NCBI RefSeq assembly: GCF_006438925.1
Contig: NZ_RCZA01000011.1
Location: forward strand, 21,698 to 85,697
DNA: 64,000 nucleotides
Source of the DNA: Pseudomonas mandelii
GTDB lineage: Bacteria > Pseudomonadota > Gammaproteobacteria > Pseudomonadales > Pseudomonadaceae
Direction of reading: 5' to 3'
The position numbers and the translations under genes are program-made. Below the pieces are notes generated by a model. That model did no database searches, was not told where the DNA came from, and saw only the letters and a program-made list of their open reading frames with translations. Below, piece by piece: positions 1 through 7,205 of this stretch (positions are counted from its first letter, which is position 1; each line of letters begins with the position of its first letter).

Positions 1-345
1 ATCTATGAAGACGGACCGATGGTCCGGCCATGGCGCCTGGTACTCGAAGAACCGGTAGCGTTGGAGAATGCCAATGGCCAGCCCGGTACGATGTGGGTGC
101 ACGAAGTGTCGTTCAAAGGGGTTTTGCTGGAAGTTCGCAACAAGACCAAACCGCCCAAACATTTCGCCTTGTGGTTCAGCCCGTCTGGCTATGAGCGCAT
201 CGCATTGCGCGGCACCTTCGAGAAAGAAACCGAGCACGGCTTCTTTGCCTACCAGTTGAATCAGGGTGACAAGGACGAAACCGAGCGTCTGCGCCAGTAC
301 ATCCTTCAACAGCATCGGCTGACGCATCCGGCCATGCATCTCTGA
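1..345 (+). CDS. PilZ-like domain protein, 3' part (possibly 5'-truncated by the window edge)
   Basis: The reading frame is open from base 1 to the stop at 343-345. The first ATG is at 19 (108 residues), but the true start may lie upstream, so I treat it as partial. A segment near residue 30 reads EVSFKGVLLEV, which resembles the (D/N)xSxxG signature of PilZ domains with Glu for the acidic position. The usual RxxxR arginine motif is not clear, so c-di-GMP binding is doubtful. The C-terminus is charged and helical, with no membrane segment. It converges tail to tail on the MerR gene. The PilZ label is a weak fold-level inference and the function is unknown. Confidence 0.5.
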   Translation: MYEDGPMVRPWRLVLEEPVALENANGQPGTMWVHEVSFKGVLLEVRNKTKPPKHFALWFSPSGYERIALRGTFEKETEHGFFAYQLNQGDKDETERLRQYILQQHRLTHPAMHL

Positions 346-346
346 T

Positions 347-1306
347 TCAAGTGTCCAGGTTGCCTGTCAGGAACTGTTTCAAACGCTGACGCATGACCAA
401 TCCTTCGTTACCCAGACATCCAATCGACGATCCAGCCAGGCTTTCCTGCACCAGATCGGACGCATCCCCCGCCAGCATCAACTGACACTCCAGGCTCAAG
501 GCCAGGCGCTTCAATCGCCGTGGAAACTCGGGCGTAGGCGCGTGATTGGAAACCAGCACCAGCGCCCGGGGTTTGACTCTTTCGCAGACCAGGGTCAATT
601 CATCGAATGGCTGACCAATAGCCAACACTTGAATAGCCGAATCGACACTGCTCAGAAACAGCGCCGTGACCAGCACTTCGAGTTCACGACACTGATCGTT
701 CAAGGCGCAGACAATCACCCGTCGCGGCTGCATGACACGCACCAGCAGCAGGCGTTGCAACACTCGAGAACGCAGAAAACCATCCAGGAACAACCACTCG
801 CTGGCCTGACCGAACGCTTCATGGCGTTGCAGCAATTGCTTCCAGAGTGGAAGCAGAATGTCCTGAAACGCGACAGTCAGGGGATAACTGGAAAAGATCT
901 GTCCATAAACCTGCTCCAGTCGAACCTCGTCAAAGGCATTCACTGCCGCCTGAACCTGTTGCTGCCATTGCGTGTAGTCAGCGTGTACGAGTTCATTCGG
1001 GATGATGTGCGACAGGGTTTGAAGCGGTGCAATCCTGGCCAGGATCTTGCCGATTTTACTGACAGCAACGCCGCGTTCGATCCAGCCAAGGATGCTGCGG
1101 ACACGTTCAATATCGGTCATCGAATACAGTCTGTGCCCACTTTCGGTACGCGCGGGCTGTATCAGCCCATAGCGGCGTTCCCATGCACGTAGCGTGACCG
1201 GGTTGACCCCGGTCAGGCGCGCGACTTCGCGAATCGGAAACAGTTCTTCCTGTACGAGAGGAAGACTGGACTGTAATCCCGTGACCACGTCAGTCAGGAC
1301 AGGCAT
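347..1306 (-). CDS. litR: MerR-family regulator, LitR/CarH-like with a degenerate cobalamin domain (class II LitR type)
   Basis: The protein has 319 residues. An N-terminal MerR winged helix spans about residues 22-92 (REVARLTGVNPVTLRAWERR). A helical bundle and a Rossmann-like domain follow, as in B12-dependent LitR/CarH photoreceptors. Both histidines expected to contact cobalamin are missing: the EH pair reads Glu170-Trp171, and the DxHxxG position reads D204-Q-C206. In P. putida, class II LitR proteins of this type are reported to lack B12 and to work with a short LOV blue-light receptor; folE is among the reported light-induced genes. Here it is divergent from an ABM-domain gene upstream of folM-folE-folX. 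The ATG at 1304-1306 lacks a strong ribosome site. A role in light response is inferred. Confidence 0.75.
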   Translation of the reverse strand: MPVLTDVVTGLQSSLPLVQEELFPIREVARLTGVNPVTLRAWERRYGLIQPARTESGHRLYSMTDIERVRSILGWIERGVAVSKIGKILARIAPLQTLSHIIPNELVHADYTQWQQQVQAAVNAFDEVRLEQVYGQIFSSYPLTVAFQDILLPLWKQLLQRHEAFGQASEWLFLDGFLRSRVLQRLLLVRVMQPRRVIVCALNDQCRELEVLVTALFLSSVDSAIQVLAIGQPFDELTLVCERVKPRALVLVSNHAPTPEFPRRLKRLALSLECQLMLAGDASDLVQESLAGSSIGCLGNEGLVMRQRLKQFLTGNLDT

Positions 1307-1342
1307 TTTGATTTTCTACGTCCATGTATGAAATTGGATCCC

Positions 1343-1373
1343 ATTCTACCTCTCCTGCCCCCACACCATTCAA
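1343..1373 (-). promoter_or_regulatory. Candidate MerR-type promoter with a 19-bp spacer, upstream of the LitR-like gene
   Basis: Read on the minus strand, TTGAAT (1368-1373) is separated from TAGAAT (1343-1348) by 19 bases. The start codon lies about 37 bases downstream of the -10. MerR-family promoters characteristically have 19-20 bp spacers, so this could be an autoregulated promoter. The hexamers are imperfect and no transcription start is known. Confidence 0.35.
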
Positions 1374-1518
1374 GACGTTAATGGCGACGAATATCACTGA
1401 CGTACCCGACAGAATCAGGAATAATCCTTGCTTGTTCCAAGGCGCAGACCACCACCCCGGCGCTGCGCCTGGCGAAACTCCTATCCGGAGCGACGCGATT
1501 GTTATACGGAGATGCACA

Positions 1519-2088
1519 ATGTCTACCTCACCCGTCACGCTGATGGTTGCGCGCCGCGTCGCCGATGGGCGTTATCAAGACCTGATCGCCTGGTTGCGCG
1601 AAGGCGAACAACTGGCCACCGATTTTCCCGGCTATCTCGGTTCTGGCGTACTCGCTCCGCCGCCCGACGATGACGAATTCCAGATTATTTTCCGCTTTGC
1701 CGACGAGCAGACGCTGCACGCCTGGGAGCATTCTGTATCGCGCACCGCATGGCTGGCACGCGGCAGTGACTTGTTTGCCCATCCAACGGAACATCGTGTC
1801 AGCGGCATCGAAGGCTGGTTCGGCGCGGCCGGCCAGCGACCACCACGCTGGAAACAGGCCGTGGCGATCTGGTTGGCATTCTTTCCGGTGTCCCTGCTGT
1901 TCAACTTTGTCCTGAGCCCGTTGTTGGGCGACATGGGGCTGCTGAGCCGGGTGTTCATCAGCACCTTGTGCCTGACCCCGCTGATGGTCTACTTCTTCAT
2001 TCCGCTGTCGACCCGCCTGCTGGCCAGCTGGCTGAACACCACGCCGGCACGGCCGTTGCCCGCCGCACCCTCCTCTCAAAACAGCTAA
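1519..2088 (+). CDS. ABM-domain (dimeric alpha-beta barrel) protein with C-terminal membrane hairpin
   Basis: The ATG at 1519 follows a GGAG at 1508-1511 and gives 189 residues; the open frame extends upstream to 1324 but carries no better signal. Residues 1-100 resemble an antibiotic-biosynthesis-monooxygenase/YgiN ferredoxin-like fold. Residues about 112-170 form two hydrophobic membrane segments (WLAFFPVSLLFNFVLSPL, and a second ending in VYFFIPLS). The architecture matches the uncharacterised ABM-plus-membrane proteins of COG3224. A positively charged linker (PPRWKQ) precedes the first segment. It is divergent from the LitR-like gene and 141 bases before folM. No cofactor-binding residue identifies a substrate, so I make no enzymatic claim. 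Confidence 0.7.
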   Translation: MSTSPVTLMVARRVADGRYQDLIAWLREGEQLATDFPGYLGSGVLAPPPDDDEFQIIFRFADEQTLHAWEHSVSRTAWLARGSDLFAHPTEHRVSGIEGWFGAAGQRPPRWKQAVAIWLAFFPVSLLFNFVLSPLLGDMGLLSRVFISTLCLTPLMVYFFIPLSTRLLASWLNTTPARPLPAAPSSQNS

Positions 2089-2168
2089 AAGATCGCAGGC
2101 TTCGCCAGCTCCTACAAAAGCGTGACCGTACCGCGCCCTGTAGGAGCTGCCGCAGGCTGCGATCTTTT
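2087..2168. repeat. REPIN, family A (paired gatcgcag/ctgcgatc palindromes)
   Basis: Two REP sequences face each other around a short spacer: AAAAGATCGCAGGCTTCGCC at the left and the complement ending CTGCGATCTTTT at the right, with GTAGGAGCTG cores. The left end overlaps the stop codon of the ABM gene. It is a non-autonomous mobile doublet typical of P. fluorescens. Confidence 0.85.
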
Positions 2169-2229
2169 CAGGGGCAAGACACCTCCCGTCGCTGGTATAG
2201 TTTTGCTCTTACCGCGACGCGAGCCGTTC

Positions 2230-2940
2230 ATGACCTCTTTCGTAGCTCCAATCCTCATCACCGGTGCCGGCCAACGTGTCGGCCTGCACTGCGCGCAGCG
2301 TTTGCTCGAGGATGGCCAGCCGGTGATCTTCAGCTACCGCAGTGAACGCCCCGGCGTGCAAATCCTGCGCGACCTGGGGGCGACCGCGGTGTTTGCCGAC
2401 TTCTCCACTGAAGCCGGGATCTTCGCGTTCATCAGCGAACTGAAAAACCACACCGGCAGCCTGCGGGCGATTGTCCATAACGCCTCCGAATGGCTGGCCG
2501 AAACCCCGGACACCGACGCCACTGCCTTCACCCGCATGTTCAACGTACACATGCTGGCGCCCTACCTGATCAATCTGCATTGTGCCGACTTGCTGCAACG
2601 CTCAAGCCCCGCCGACATCGTGCACATCAGCGACGACGTGACCCGCAAGGGCAGCAGCAAGCACATTGGCTACTGCGCCAGCAAAGCCGGGCTCGACAGC
2701 CTCACCCTGTCCTTCGCCGCGAAATACGCGCCGACAATCAAGGTCAACGGTATCGCGCCAGCCCTGCTAATGTTCAACCCCGACGACGACGCGGCATACC
2801 GCGCCAAGGCACTGGCCAAGTCCGCGCTGGGTATCGAACCCGGCAGCGAAGTGATCTACCAGAGCCTGCGTTATTTACTCGACAACCCTTATGTCACCGG
2901 CACGACCCTGACCGTCAACGGCGGACGGCACATCAAATAA
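2230..2940 (+). CDS. folM: Dihydromonapterin reductase (short-chain dehydrogenase)
   Basis: The protein has 236 residues from the ATG at 2230; an upstream in-frame start at 2122 would run through the REPIN and is rejected. The nucleotide-binding motif GAGQRVG is near residues 11-17 and the catalytic YxxxK is YCASK near residue 150. FolM reduces dihydromonapterin to tetrahydromonapterin, the likely cofactor of phenylalanine hydroxylase in pseudomonads. folE begins 22 bases downstream and folX follows, so all three steps specific to the monapterin branch are together. The same order is remembered for P. aeruginosa PA3437-PA3439. It is cytoplasmic, and the short-chain dehydrogenase assignment is secure. 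Confidence 0.88.
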   Translation: MTSFVAPILITGAGQRVGLHCAQRLLEDGQPVIFSYRSERPGVQILRDLGATAVFADFSTEAGIFAFISELKNHTGSLRAIVHNASEWLAETPDTDATAFTRMFNVHMLAPYLINLHCADLLQRSSPADIVHISDDVTRKGSSKHIGYCASKAGLDSLTLSFAAKYAPTIKVNGIAPALLMFNPDDDAAYRAKALAKSALGIEPGSEVIYQSLRYLLDNPYVTGTTLTVNGGRHIK

Positions 2941-2962
2941 GCGGCCCCCGCGAGGATGTTCC

Positions 2963-3538
2963 ATGACGTTATCCCTGCCCCAGAACGCCCTGTCCCAGAG
3001 CTACCGCGAAATCCTCATCGGCCTCGGTGAAAACCCCGACCGCGAGGGTCTGCAGGACACCCCGGTTCGCGCGGCAAAAGCCATGCAGTACCTCTGCCGT
3101 GGTTATGAGCAAAGTGTCGAAGAGATCGTCAACGGCGCGCTGTTCGCTTCCGATAACGATGAAATGATCATCGTCGACAACATCGAGCTGTACTCGCTCT
3201 GCGAACATCACATGCTGCCCTTCATCGGCAAGGCGCATGTGGCTTATATTCCAACGGGCAAAGTGCTGGGCCTGTCGAAGATTGCACGACTGGTGGACAT
3301 GTTCGCCCGTCGCCTGCAAATCCAGGAAAACCTCACCCGGCAAATCGCCGAAGCGGTACAGCAAGTGACCGGCGCGGCGGGCGTTGCGGTGGTCATCGAA
3401 GCCAAGCACATGTGCATGATGATGCGCGGCGTCGAGAAACAGAATTCGACCATGAACACCTCGGTGATGCTCGGCGCCTTCCGCGAGTCGAGCAATACCC
3501 GCCAGGAGTTCCTGCAATTGATTGGACGGAGCAAGTAG
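2963..3538 (+). CDS. folE: GTP cyclohydrolase I, type 1
   Basis: This 191-residue enzyme converts GTP to 7,8-dihydroneopterin triphosphate, the first step of pterin synthesis. The zinc-site signature CEHHMLPF is near residue 76, and the second metal and active-site segment HMCMMMRGVEK is near residue 147. Length and motifs match FolE type I. A GAGG precedes the ATG. It sits between folM and folX in one operon, and folX starts two bases after its stop. Pseudomonads often carry more than one folE. This copy is placed to feed monapterin rather than folate, and in P. putida a folE gene is reported as light-inducible. Confidence 0.95.
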   Translation: MTLSLPQNALSQSYREILIGLGENPDREGLQDTPVRAAKAMQYLCRGYEQSVEEIVNGALFASDNDEMIIVDNIELYSLCEHHMLPFIGKAHVAYIPTGKVLGLSKIARLVDMFARRLQIQENLTRQIAEAVQQVTGAAGVAVVIEAKHMCMMMRGVEKQNSTMNTSVMLGAFRESSNTRQEFLQLIGRSK

Positions 3539-3540
3539 CA

Positions 3541-3912
3541 ATGCCACAACTTCAACCAGGAACGGCACGCATCCGGGTCAAGAACCTGTGCCTGCGGACC
3601 TTCATCGGGATCAACGAGGATGAAATCCTCAACAAGCAGGATGTGCAGATCAACCTGACCATCCTGTATGCCGCTCAGGAAGCGGTGCGTGACAACGACA
3701 TCGATCACGCGCTGAACTACCGCACCATCACCAAGGCGATCATCGCCCACGTGGAAGGCAATCGCTTCGCCCTGCTCGAACGCCTGACCCAGGAAATTCT
3801 CGATCTGGTCATGGCCAACGAGTCGGTGTTGTACGCCGAGGTCGAAGTCGACAAGCCCCATGCCCTGCGATTCGCCGAGTCGGTGTCGATTACCCTGGCC
3901 GCGAGCCGCTGA
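3541..3912 (+). CDS. folX: Dihydroneopterin triphosphate 2'-epimerase
   Basis: The gene encodes 123 residues starting two bases after the folE stop. The sequence (IRVKNLCLRTFIGINEDE near the N-terminus and ALNYRTITKAI near residue 60) is typical of the FolB/FolX tunnelling fold. Linkage to folE and folM favours FolX, which epimerises dihydroneopterin triphosphate to the monapterin form, over the aldolase FolB. The two are hard to separate by eye, and the longer open frame that starts inside folE is ignored. It completes the tetrahydromonapterin operon. Confidence 0.88.
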   Translation: MPQLQPGTARIRVKNLCLRTFIGINEDEILNKQDVQINLTILYAAQEAVRDNDIDHALNYRTITKAIIAHVEGNRFALLERLTQEILDLVMANESVLYAEVEVDKPHALRFAESVSITLAASR

Positions 3913-3914
3913 CC

Positions 3915-3943
3915 GTCTGGCACATTGCTCGTCAGACTTTTAT
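3915..3943 (+). terminator. Weak hairpin with T-tract after folX
   Basis: GTCTG (3915-3919) and CAGAC (3933-3937) can pair around a 13-base loop and are followed by TTTTAT. The stem is only five pairs, so it could at best attenuate read-through into the DUF1244 gene. Confidence 0.35.
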
Positions 3944-3977
3944 CATCCGCGCACGAATTGATTGCACAGAGCCCGCC

Positions 3978-4274
3978 ATGACCGATCAACAACGCCTGGA
4001 ACTCGAAGCCGCCGCCTTTCGCCGGCTGGTCGCCCACCTGGACAGCCGCAAGGATGTGCAGAACATCGACCTGATGAACCTCTCCGGTTTCTGCCGTAAC
4101 TGCTTGTCCAAGTGGTACAAGGCCGCTGCCGACGAACGCCAGATCGAGGTCAGCCTCGATGACGCCCGCGAAGTGGTTTACGGCATGCCGTACGCCGAGT
4201 GGAAAGCCCAATACCAGCAAGAAGCCAACGCCGAACAACAAGCGGCGTTCGCCAAAGGAAAACCCAATGAGTGA
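3978..4274 (+). CDS. DUF1244 family small protein
   Basis: This 98-residue soluble protein has the features of DUF1244: an acidic helical N-terminus, then a conserved centre with NLSGFCRNCLSKWY near residues 36-49, containing two cysteines, and DAREVVYGMPYAEWK near residue 64. It has no signal peptide or membrane segment. The family has no settled function. Its last eight bases overlap the start of the HopJ-family gene, so the two are translationally coupled. The position after folX is also remembered for P. aeruginosa (PA3440), which suggests a conserved but unexplained association with the pterin operon. The cysteine pair could bind metal, which is a guess. Confidence 0.85.
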   Translation: MTDQQRLELEAAAFRRLVAHLDSRKDVQNIDLMNLSGFCRNCLSKWYKAAADERQIEVSLDDAREVVYGMPYAEWKAQYQQEANAEQQAAFAKGKPNE

Positions 4275-4605
4275 TTTGAACACCCTGCGCGCCAGCCTCA
4301 AGAGCGGCGAACACGTTTTTGCCGATACCCTGGCCTTCATCGCCGCCGGCTACGACTATCAGCCTCAGGCTTTCAACAACGGCGGCGTGGAAAACGCAGC
4401 CGGGCAGAATGAAGGCTCGTGCAAGACCCTGGGTCTGGCGCTGCTGGAAGGCTTGAGCGATGAAGAAGCACTGTTGGCGTTCGGCGAGCATTACCGCTCG
4501 GTGGTGGCCATGCCTGAGGGCAGCGATCACGGTAATATCCGTGCGTTGATTGCGCATGGGTTGGCTGGCGTGAAGTTCGCTCAGCAGCCGCTGACTCGCC
4601 GCTGA
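4267..4605 (+). CDS. HopJ-family protein (not a secreted effector by context)
   Basis: The protein has 112 residues from the ATG at 4267. It matches the HopJ family by its length and by conserved segments such as FADTLAFIAAGYDYQP near residue 18 and GSDHGNIRALIAHG near residue 86. The family was named from a supposed type III effector, but it is widespread in bacteria without such systems. No secretion gene, chaperone or hrp-box-like promoter is seen nearby. Coupling with the DUF1244 gene and linkage to pterin genes argue for a housekeeping cytoplasmic role. The reaction is unknown. Confidence 0.8.
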   Translation: MSDLNTLRASLKSGEHVFADTLAFIAAGYDYQPQAFNNGGVENAAGQNEGSCKTLGLALLEGLSDEEALLAFGEHYRSVVAMPEGSDHGNIRALIAHGLAGVKFAQQPLTRR

Positions 4606-4624
4606 TTCACGCAAGATCAAAATC

Positions 4625-4724
4625 AAAAGATCGCAGCCTTCGGCAGCTCCTACACGTTCGCGTTCACCGCCAATATTGCGGTTCTACGCGGTCCGGTAGG
4701 AGCTGCCGAAGGCTGCGATCTTTT
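4625..4724. repeat. REPIN, family A
   Basis: Inward-facing REP pair: AAAAGATCGCAGCCTTCGGC on the left and its complement ending GGCTGCGATCTTTT on the right, separated by about 35 unrelated bases. It fills most of the spacer between the HopJ-family gene and the transaminase. Confidence 0.9.
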
Positions 4725-4759
4725 CGCTTCTACAGCACATCCCGACTTTTAAGATTGAT

Positions 4760-4784
4760 CCGGCAACTTTATTTCGTTTGCCGG
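4760..4784. promoter_or_regulatory. Inverted repeat upstream of the transaminase (operator candidate)
   Basis: CCGGCAA (4760-4766) and TTGCCGG (4778-4784) form a 7-bp inverted repeat around an AT-rich centre, about 60 bases before the transaminase start. It could be an operator for an unlinked regulator or a short hairpin. No binding protein can be named. Confidence 0.35.
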
Positions 4785-4842
4785 GCACCGCTGCTCACGG
4801 CTTAGATAAAAAGAAGCATCCCTTCTTCAGAGTCGGTCATCC

Positions 4843-6093
4843 ATGAACAGCGAAACCATCAGCCAGTCGATCAACATCGTTCATCCCGTCACGCTCAGCC
4901 ACGGCAAAAATGCCGAGGTCTGGGACACCGATGGCAAACGCTACATCGACTTCGTCGGCGGCATCGGTGTATTGAACCTCGGCCATTGCCATCCGCGCAT
5001 CGTCGAGGCCATTCGCGAACAAGCCACCCGGCTGACCCACTACGCGTTCAACGCCGCCCCGCATGTGCCCTATATCGAACTGATGAATCGTCTCACCGCG
5101 TTTATTCCGGTGGACTACCCGGTCAGCGGCATGCTCACCAACAGCGGTGCGGAAGCGGCGGAAAACGCCCTGAAGATCGTGCGTGGCGCCACCGGTCGCA
5201 CGGCCGTCATCGCCTTCGACGGCGCCTTCCATGGCCGCACCCTCGCCACGCTTAACCTCAACGGCAAAGTCGCGCCCTACAAACAGAAAGTCGGCGTGCT
5301 GCCGGGCCCGGTTTTTCACCTGCCCTTCCCGAGCAAGGACAACGGCGTGACCTGCTCCGAGGCCCTGAAAGCCATGGACCGGCTGTTCAGCGTCGAGATC
5401 GACATCGATGACGTCGCCTGTTTTATCGTCGAACCGGTGCAGGGCGAATCGGGCTTCTTGACGCTGGACGTGGAGTTCGCCCAGGCGCTACGCCGCTTCT
5501 GTGATGAAAAAAACATCCTGCTGATCGCTGATGAAATCCAGTCCGGCTTCGGTCGCACCGGCCAGCGCTTTGCATTTTCGCGACTGGGCATTGAGCCGGA
5601 CCTGATTCTGCTGGGCAAAAGTATCGCTGGCGGTGTGCCGCTGGGTGCGGTGGTCGGGCGCAAGTCGCTGCTCGACACCTTGCCCAAGGGCGGACTGGGC
5701 GGCACCTATTCGGGCAACCCGATTGCCTGCGCCGCGGCACTGGCAACCCTGGACGAGATGACCGATGCGAACCTTCACGCCTGGGGCTCGCAACAGGAAG
5801 AAGCCATCGTCAGCCGCTACGAGGCCTGGCGCGCCAACAAGCTTTCCCCGTTTCTGGGCCGCTTGACCGGCGCCGGTGCGATGCGCGGCATCGAGCTGAC
5901 CAATGCCGACGGCACGCCGGCCTCGGCGCAATTGACGCAGCTGCTGGCGCTGGCGCGAGACGCGGGTTTACTGCTGATGCCCAGCGGCAAGTCGCGCCAC
6001 ATCATTCGGCTTTTGGCGCCATTGACCACTGAGGCAGCGGTGCTGGAAGAAGGGCTGGATATCCTTGAGGCCTGTCTGGCGAAGCTTTCCTGA
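4843..6093 (+). CDS. GabT-like class III aminotransferase
   Basis: This 416-residue pyridoxal-phosphate enzyme is close to 4-aminobutyrate-2-oxoglutarate transaminase. Visible signatures are GGIGVLNLGHCHP near residue 40, NSGAEAAENALK near 108, the cofactor-contact motif IADEIQSGFGRTG near 230, and the Schiff-base lysine in LLGKSIAGGVPLG near 270. It probably moves the amino group of an omega-amino acid to 2-oxoglutarate. It heads a same-strand island with an ABC importer and a PuuB-like oxidase. No succinate-semialdehyde dehydrogenase gene is beside it, unlike a standard gabTD unit, so the true substrate is open. Its start and length fit the family. Confidence 0.85.
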   Translation: MNSETISQSINIVHPVTLSHGKNAEVWDTDGKRYIDFVGGIGVLNLGHCHPRIVEAIREQATRLTHYAFNAAPHVPYIELMNRLTAFIPVDYPVSGMLTNSGAEAAENALKIVRGATGRTAVIAFDGAFHGRTLATLNLNGKVAPYKQKVGVLPGPVFHLPFPSKDNGVTCSEALKAMDRLFSVEIDIDDVACFIVEPVQGESGFLTLDVEFAQALRRFCDEKNILLIADEIQSGFGRTGQRFAFSRLGIEPDLILLGKSIAGGVPLGAVVGRKSLLDTLPKGGLGGTYSGNPIACAAALATLDEMTDANLHAWGSQQEEAIVSRYEAWRANKLSPFLGRLTGAGAMRGIELTNADGTPASAQLTQLLALARDAGLLLMPSGKSRHIIRLLAPLTTEAAVLEEGLDILEACLAKLS

Positions 6094-6110
6094 AAAGCAA
6101 ACTACGATCA

Positions 6111-6147
6111 GGGACTGACATAGCGAATTATGTTCGCTTGTAGTCCC
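6111..6147. promoter_or_regulatory. Imperfect hairpin between transaminase and permease genes
   Basis: GGGACT (6111-6116) pairs with AGTCCC (6142-6147), and inside it GCGAA pairs with TTCGC around a short loop with a small bulge. It is followed by CGATTTTGC. It lies just after the transaminase stop and could terminate or attenuate before the importer genes, or act as an operator. Confidence 0.4.
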
Positions 6148-6224
6148 CGATTTTGCGTCGCAATACTGGCCAAATACCCCTTTTACCAAGCGAGATCACT
6201 ACCACCTACAAGCCTGAGGCCGTC

Positions 6225-7199
6225 ATGTATCACGACAATATAATTTATAAAAAAAAGTCCAATGATCCTCAATTCCTGCTTGGCGTAGCCGTGGTGCTGT
6301 TTCTCGGCTCCTACCTGATGAACCTGGGCAACAGCGCCCTCAGTCATTTCCTGCATCCGCTGTTGGGCAATGCCCCGGACAGCCTGACAGCTCGCAATAT
6401 CGCCATCGGCCTGGCGATTGCCGCACTGGGCACGCTGAACTTTCACGTCCTCGGACGCTTGAAATTCAAAGTGCAGACCACCGTGGTCTGGATCGAACTG
6501 CTGATCCTGTTCCTGGCGTTCTTCGACACCTTCGATCTCTCTTACAGCTTCATCCTCGACAAGATCGGCTTCCTGATCATCCAGGGCGCCGCGACCACGC
6601 TATACATCTCCGCCATCGCGATTGTGTTTGCCTTCGTGCTGGCGTTGATCGGTGCCGTGGCCAAGCTGTCGAACAACGGCCTGGCCAATGCCATCGCCTC
6701 GTTCTACACCTCGTTCTTTCGCGGTGTTCCGCTGCTGATCCAGATCTACCTGATTTACCTCGGACTGCCGCAACTGGGTTATGTGGTGGATGCAGTGCCG
6801 GCCGGCATCCTCGCGTTGTCGCTGTGCTACGGCGCCTACATGACCGAGATTTTTCGTGCGGGCATCCAGAGCATTCCGGTGGGTCAGTGGGAGGCCTCAC
6901 GTGCCCTGGGCATTAGCCCGTTCAAGACCCTGAGCCGGGTGATCATGCCGCAAGCCTTGCGGGTGATCATCCCGCCCACCGGCAACCAGTTCATCGCCAT
7001 GCTCAAGGACAGTTCGCTGGTGTCGGTGATCGGTGTCTGGGAATTGATGTACCTGGCCAAGACCCAGGGCCGCGCGGACTTCCGCCACCTGGAAATGCTG
7101 ATTACCGCTGCAATGATTTACTGGGCCCTGTCGTTCATCCTCGAACGGGTGCAGGCGCGGATCGAAAAACGGGTCAACCGATCCATTGCAAGGGGTTGA
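6225..7199 (+). CDS. Polar amino-acid type ABC transporter permease with extra N-terminal membrane segments
   Basis: The protein has 324 residues from the ATG at 6225. Three hydrophobic segments in the first about 120 residues precede a complete His/Glu/Gln/Arg/opine-family permease domain (residues about 130-320). The coupling-loop signature EASRALGISPFKTLSRVIMPQALR is near residue 226 and contacts the ATPase. Most importers of this class use two permeases; here only one gene is present, so it likely forms a homodimer. The ATPase gene starts right after its stop and the binding-protein gene follows. The substrate is probably an amine or amino acid given the flanking transaminase and oxidase. 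Confidence 0.85.
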   Translation: MYHDNIIYKKKSNDPQFLLGVAVVLFLGSYLMNLGNSALSHFLHPLLGNAPDSLTARNIAIGLAIAALGTLNFHVLGRLKFKVQTTVVWIELLILFLAFFDTFDLSYSFILDKIGFLIIQGAATTLYISAIAIVFAFVLALIGAVAKLSNNGLANAIASFYTSFFRGVPLLIQIYLIYLGLPQLGYVVDAVPAGILALSLCYGAYMTEIFRAGIQSIPVGQWEASRALGISPFKTLSRVIMPQALRVIIPPTGNQFIAMLKDSSLVSVIGVWELMYLAKTQGRADFRHLEMLITAAMIYWALSFILERVQARIEKRVNRSIARG

Positions 7200-7205
7200 T
7201 GGGTG

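Noticed and set aside
542..1192. A 216-codon frame opposite the LitR-like gene
   Set aside because: Composition and lack of motifs mark it as a shadow of the regulator gene.
2087..2168. Repeated palindromes as a possible CRISPR array
   Set aside because: The repeats occur as isolated inverted doublets in many spacers, not as regular direct repeats with unique spacers, and no cas gene is present.
4267..4605. HopJ-family gene as a type III secreted effector
   Set aside because: No secretion genes, hrp-type promoter or chaperone are nearby, and the family is general in bacteria.
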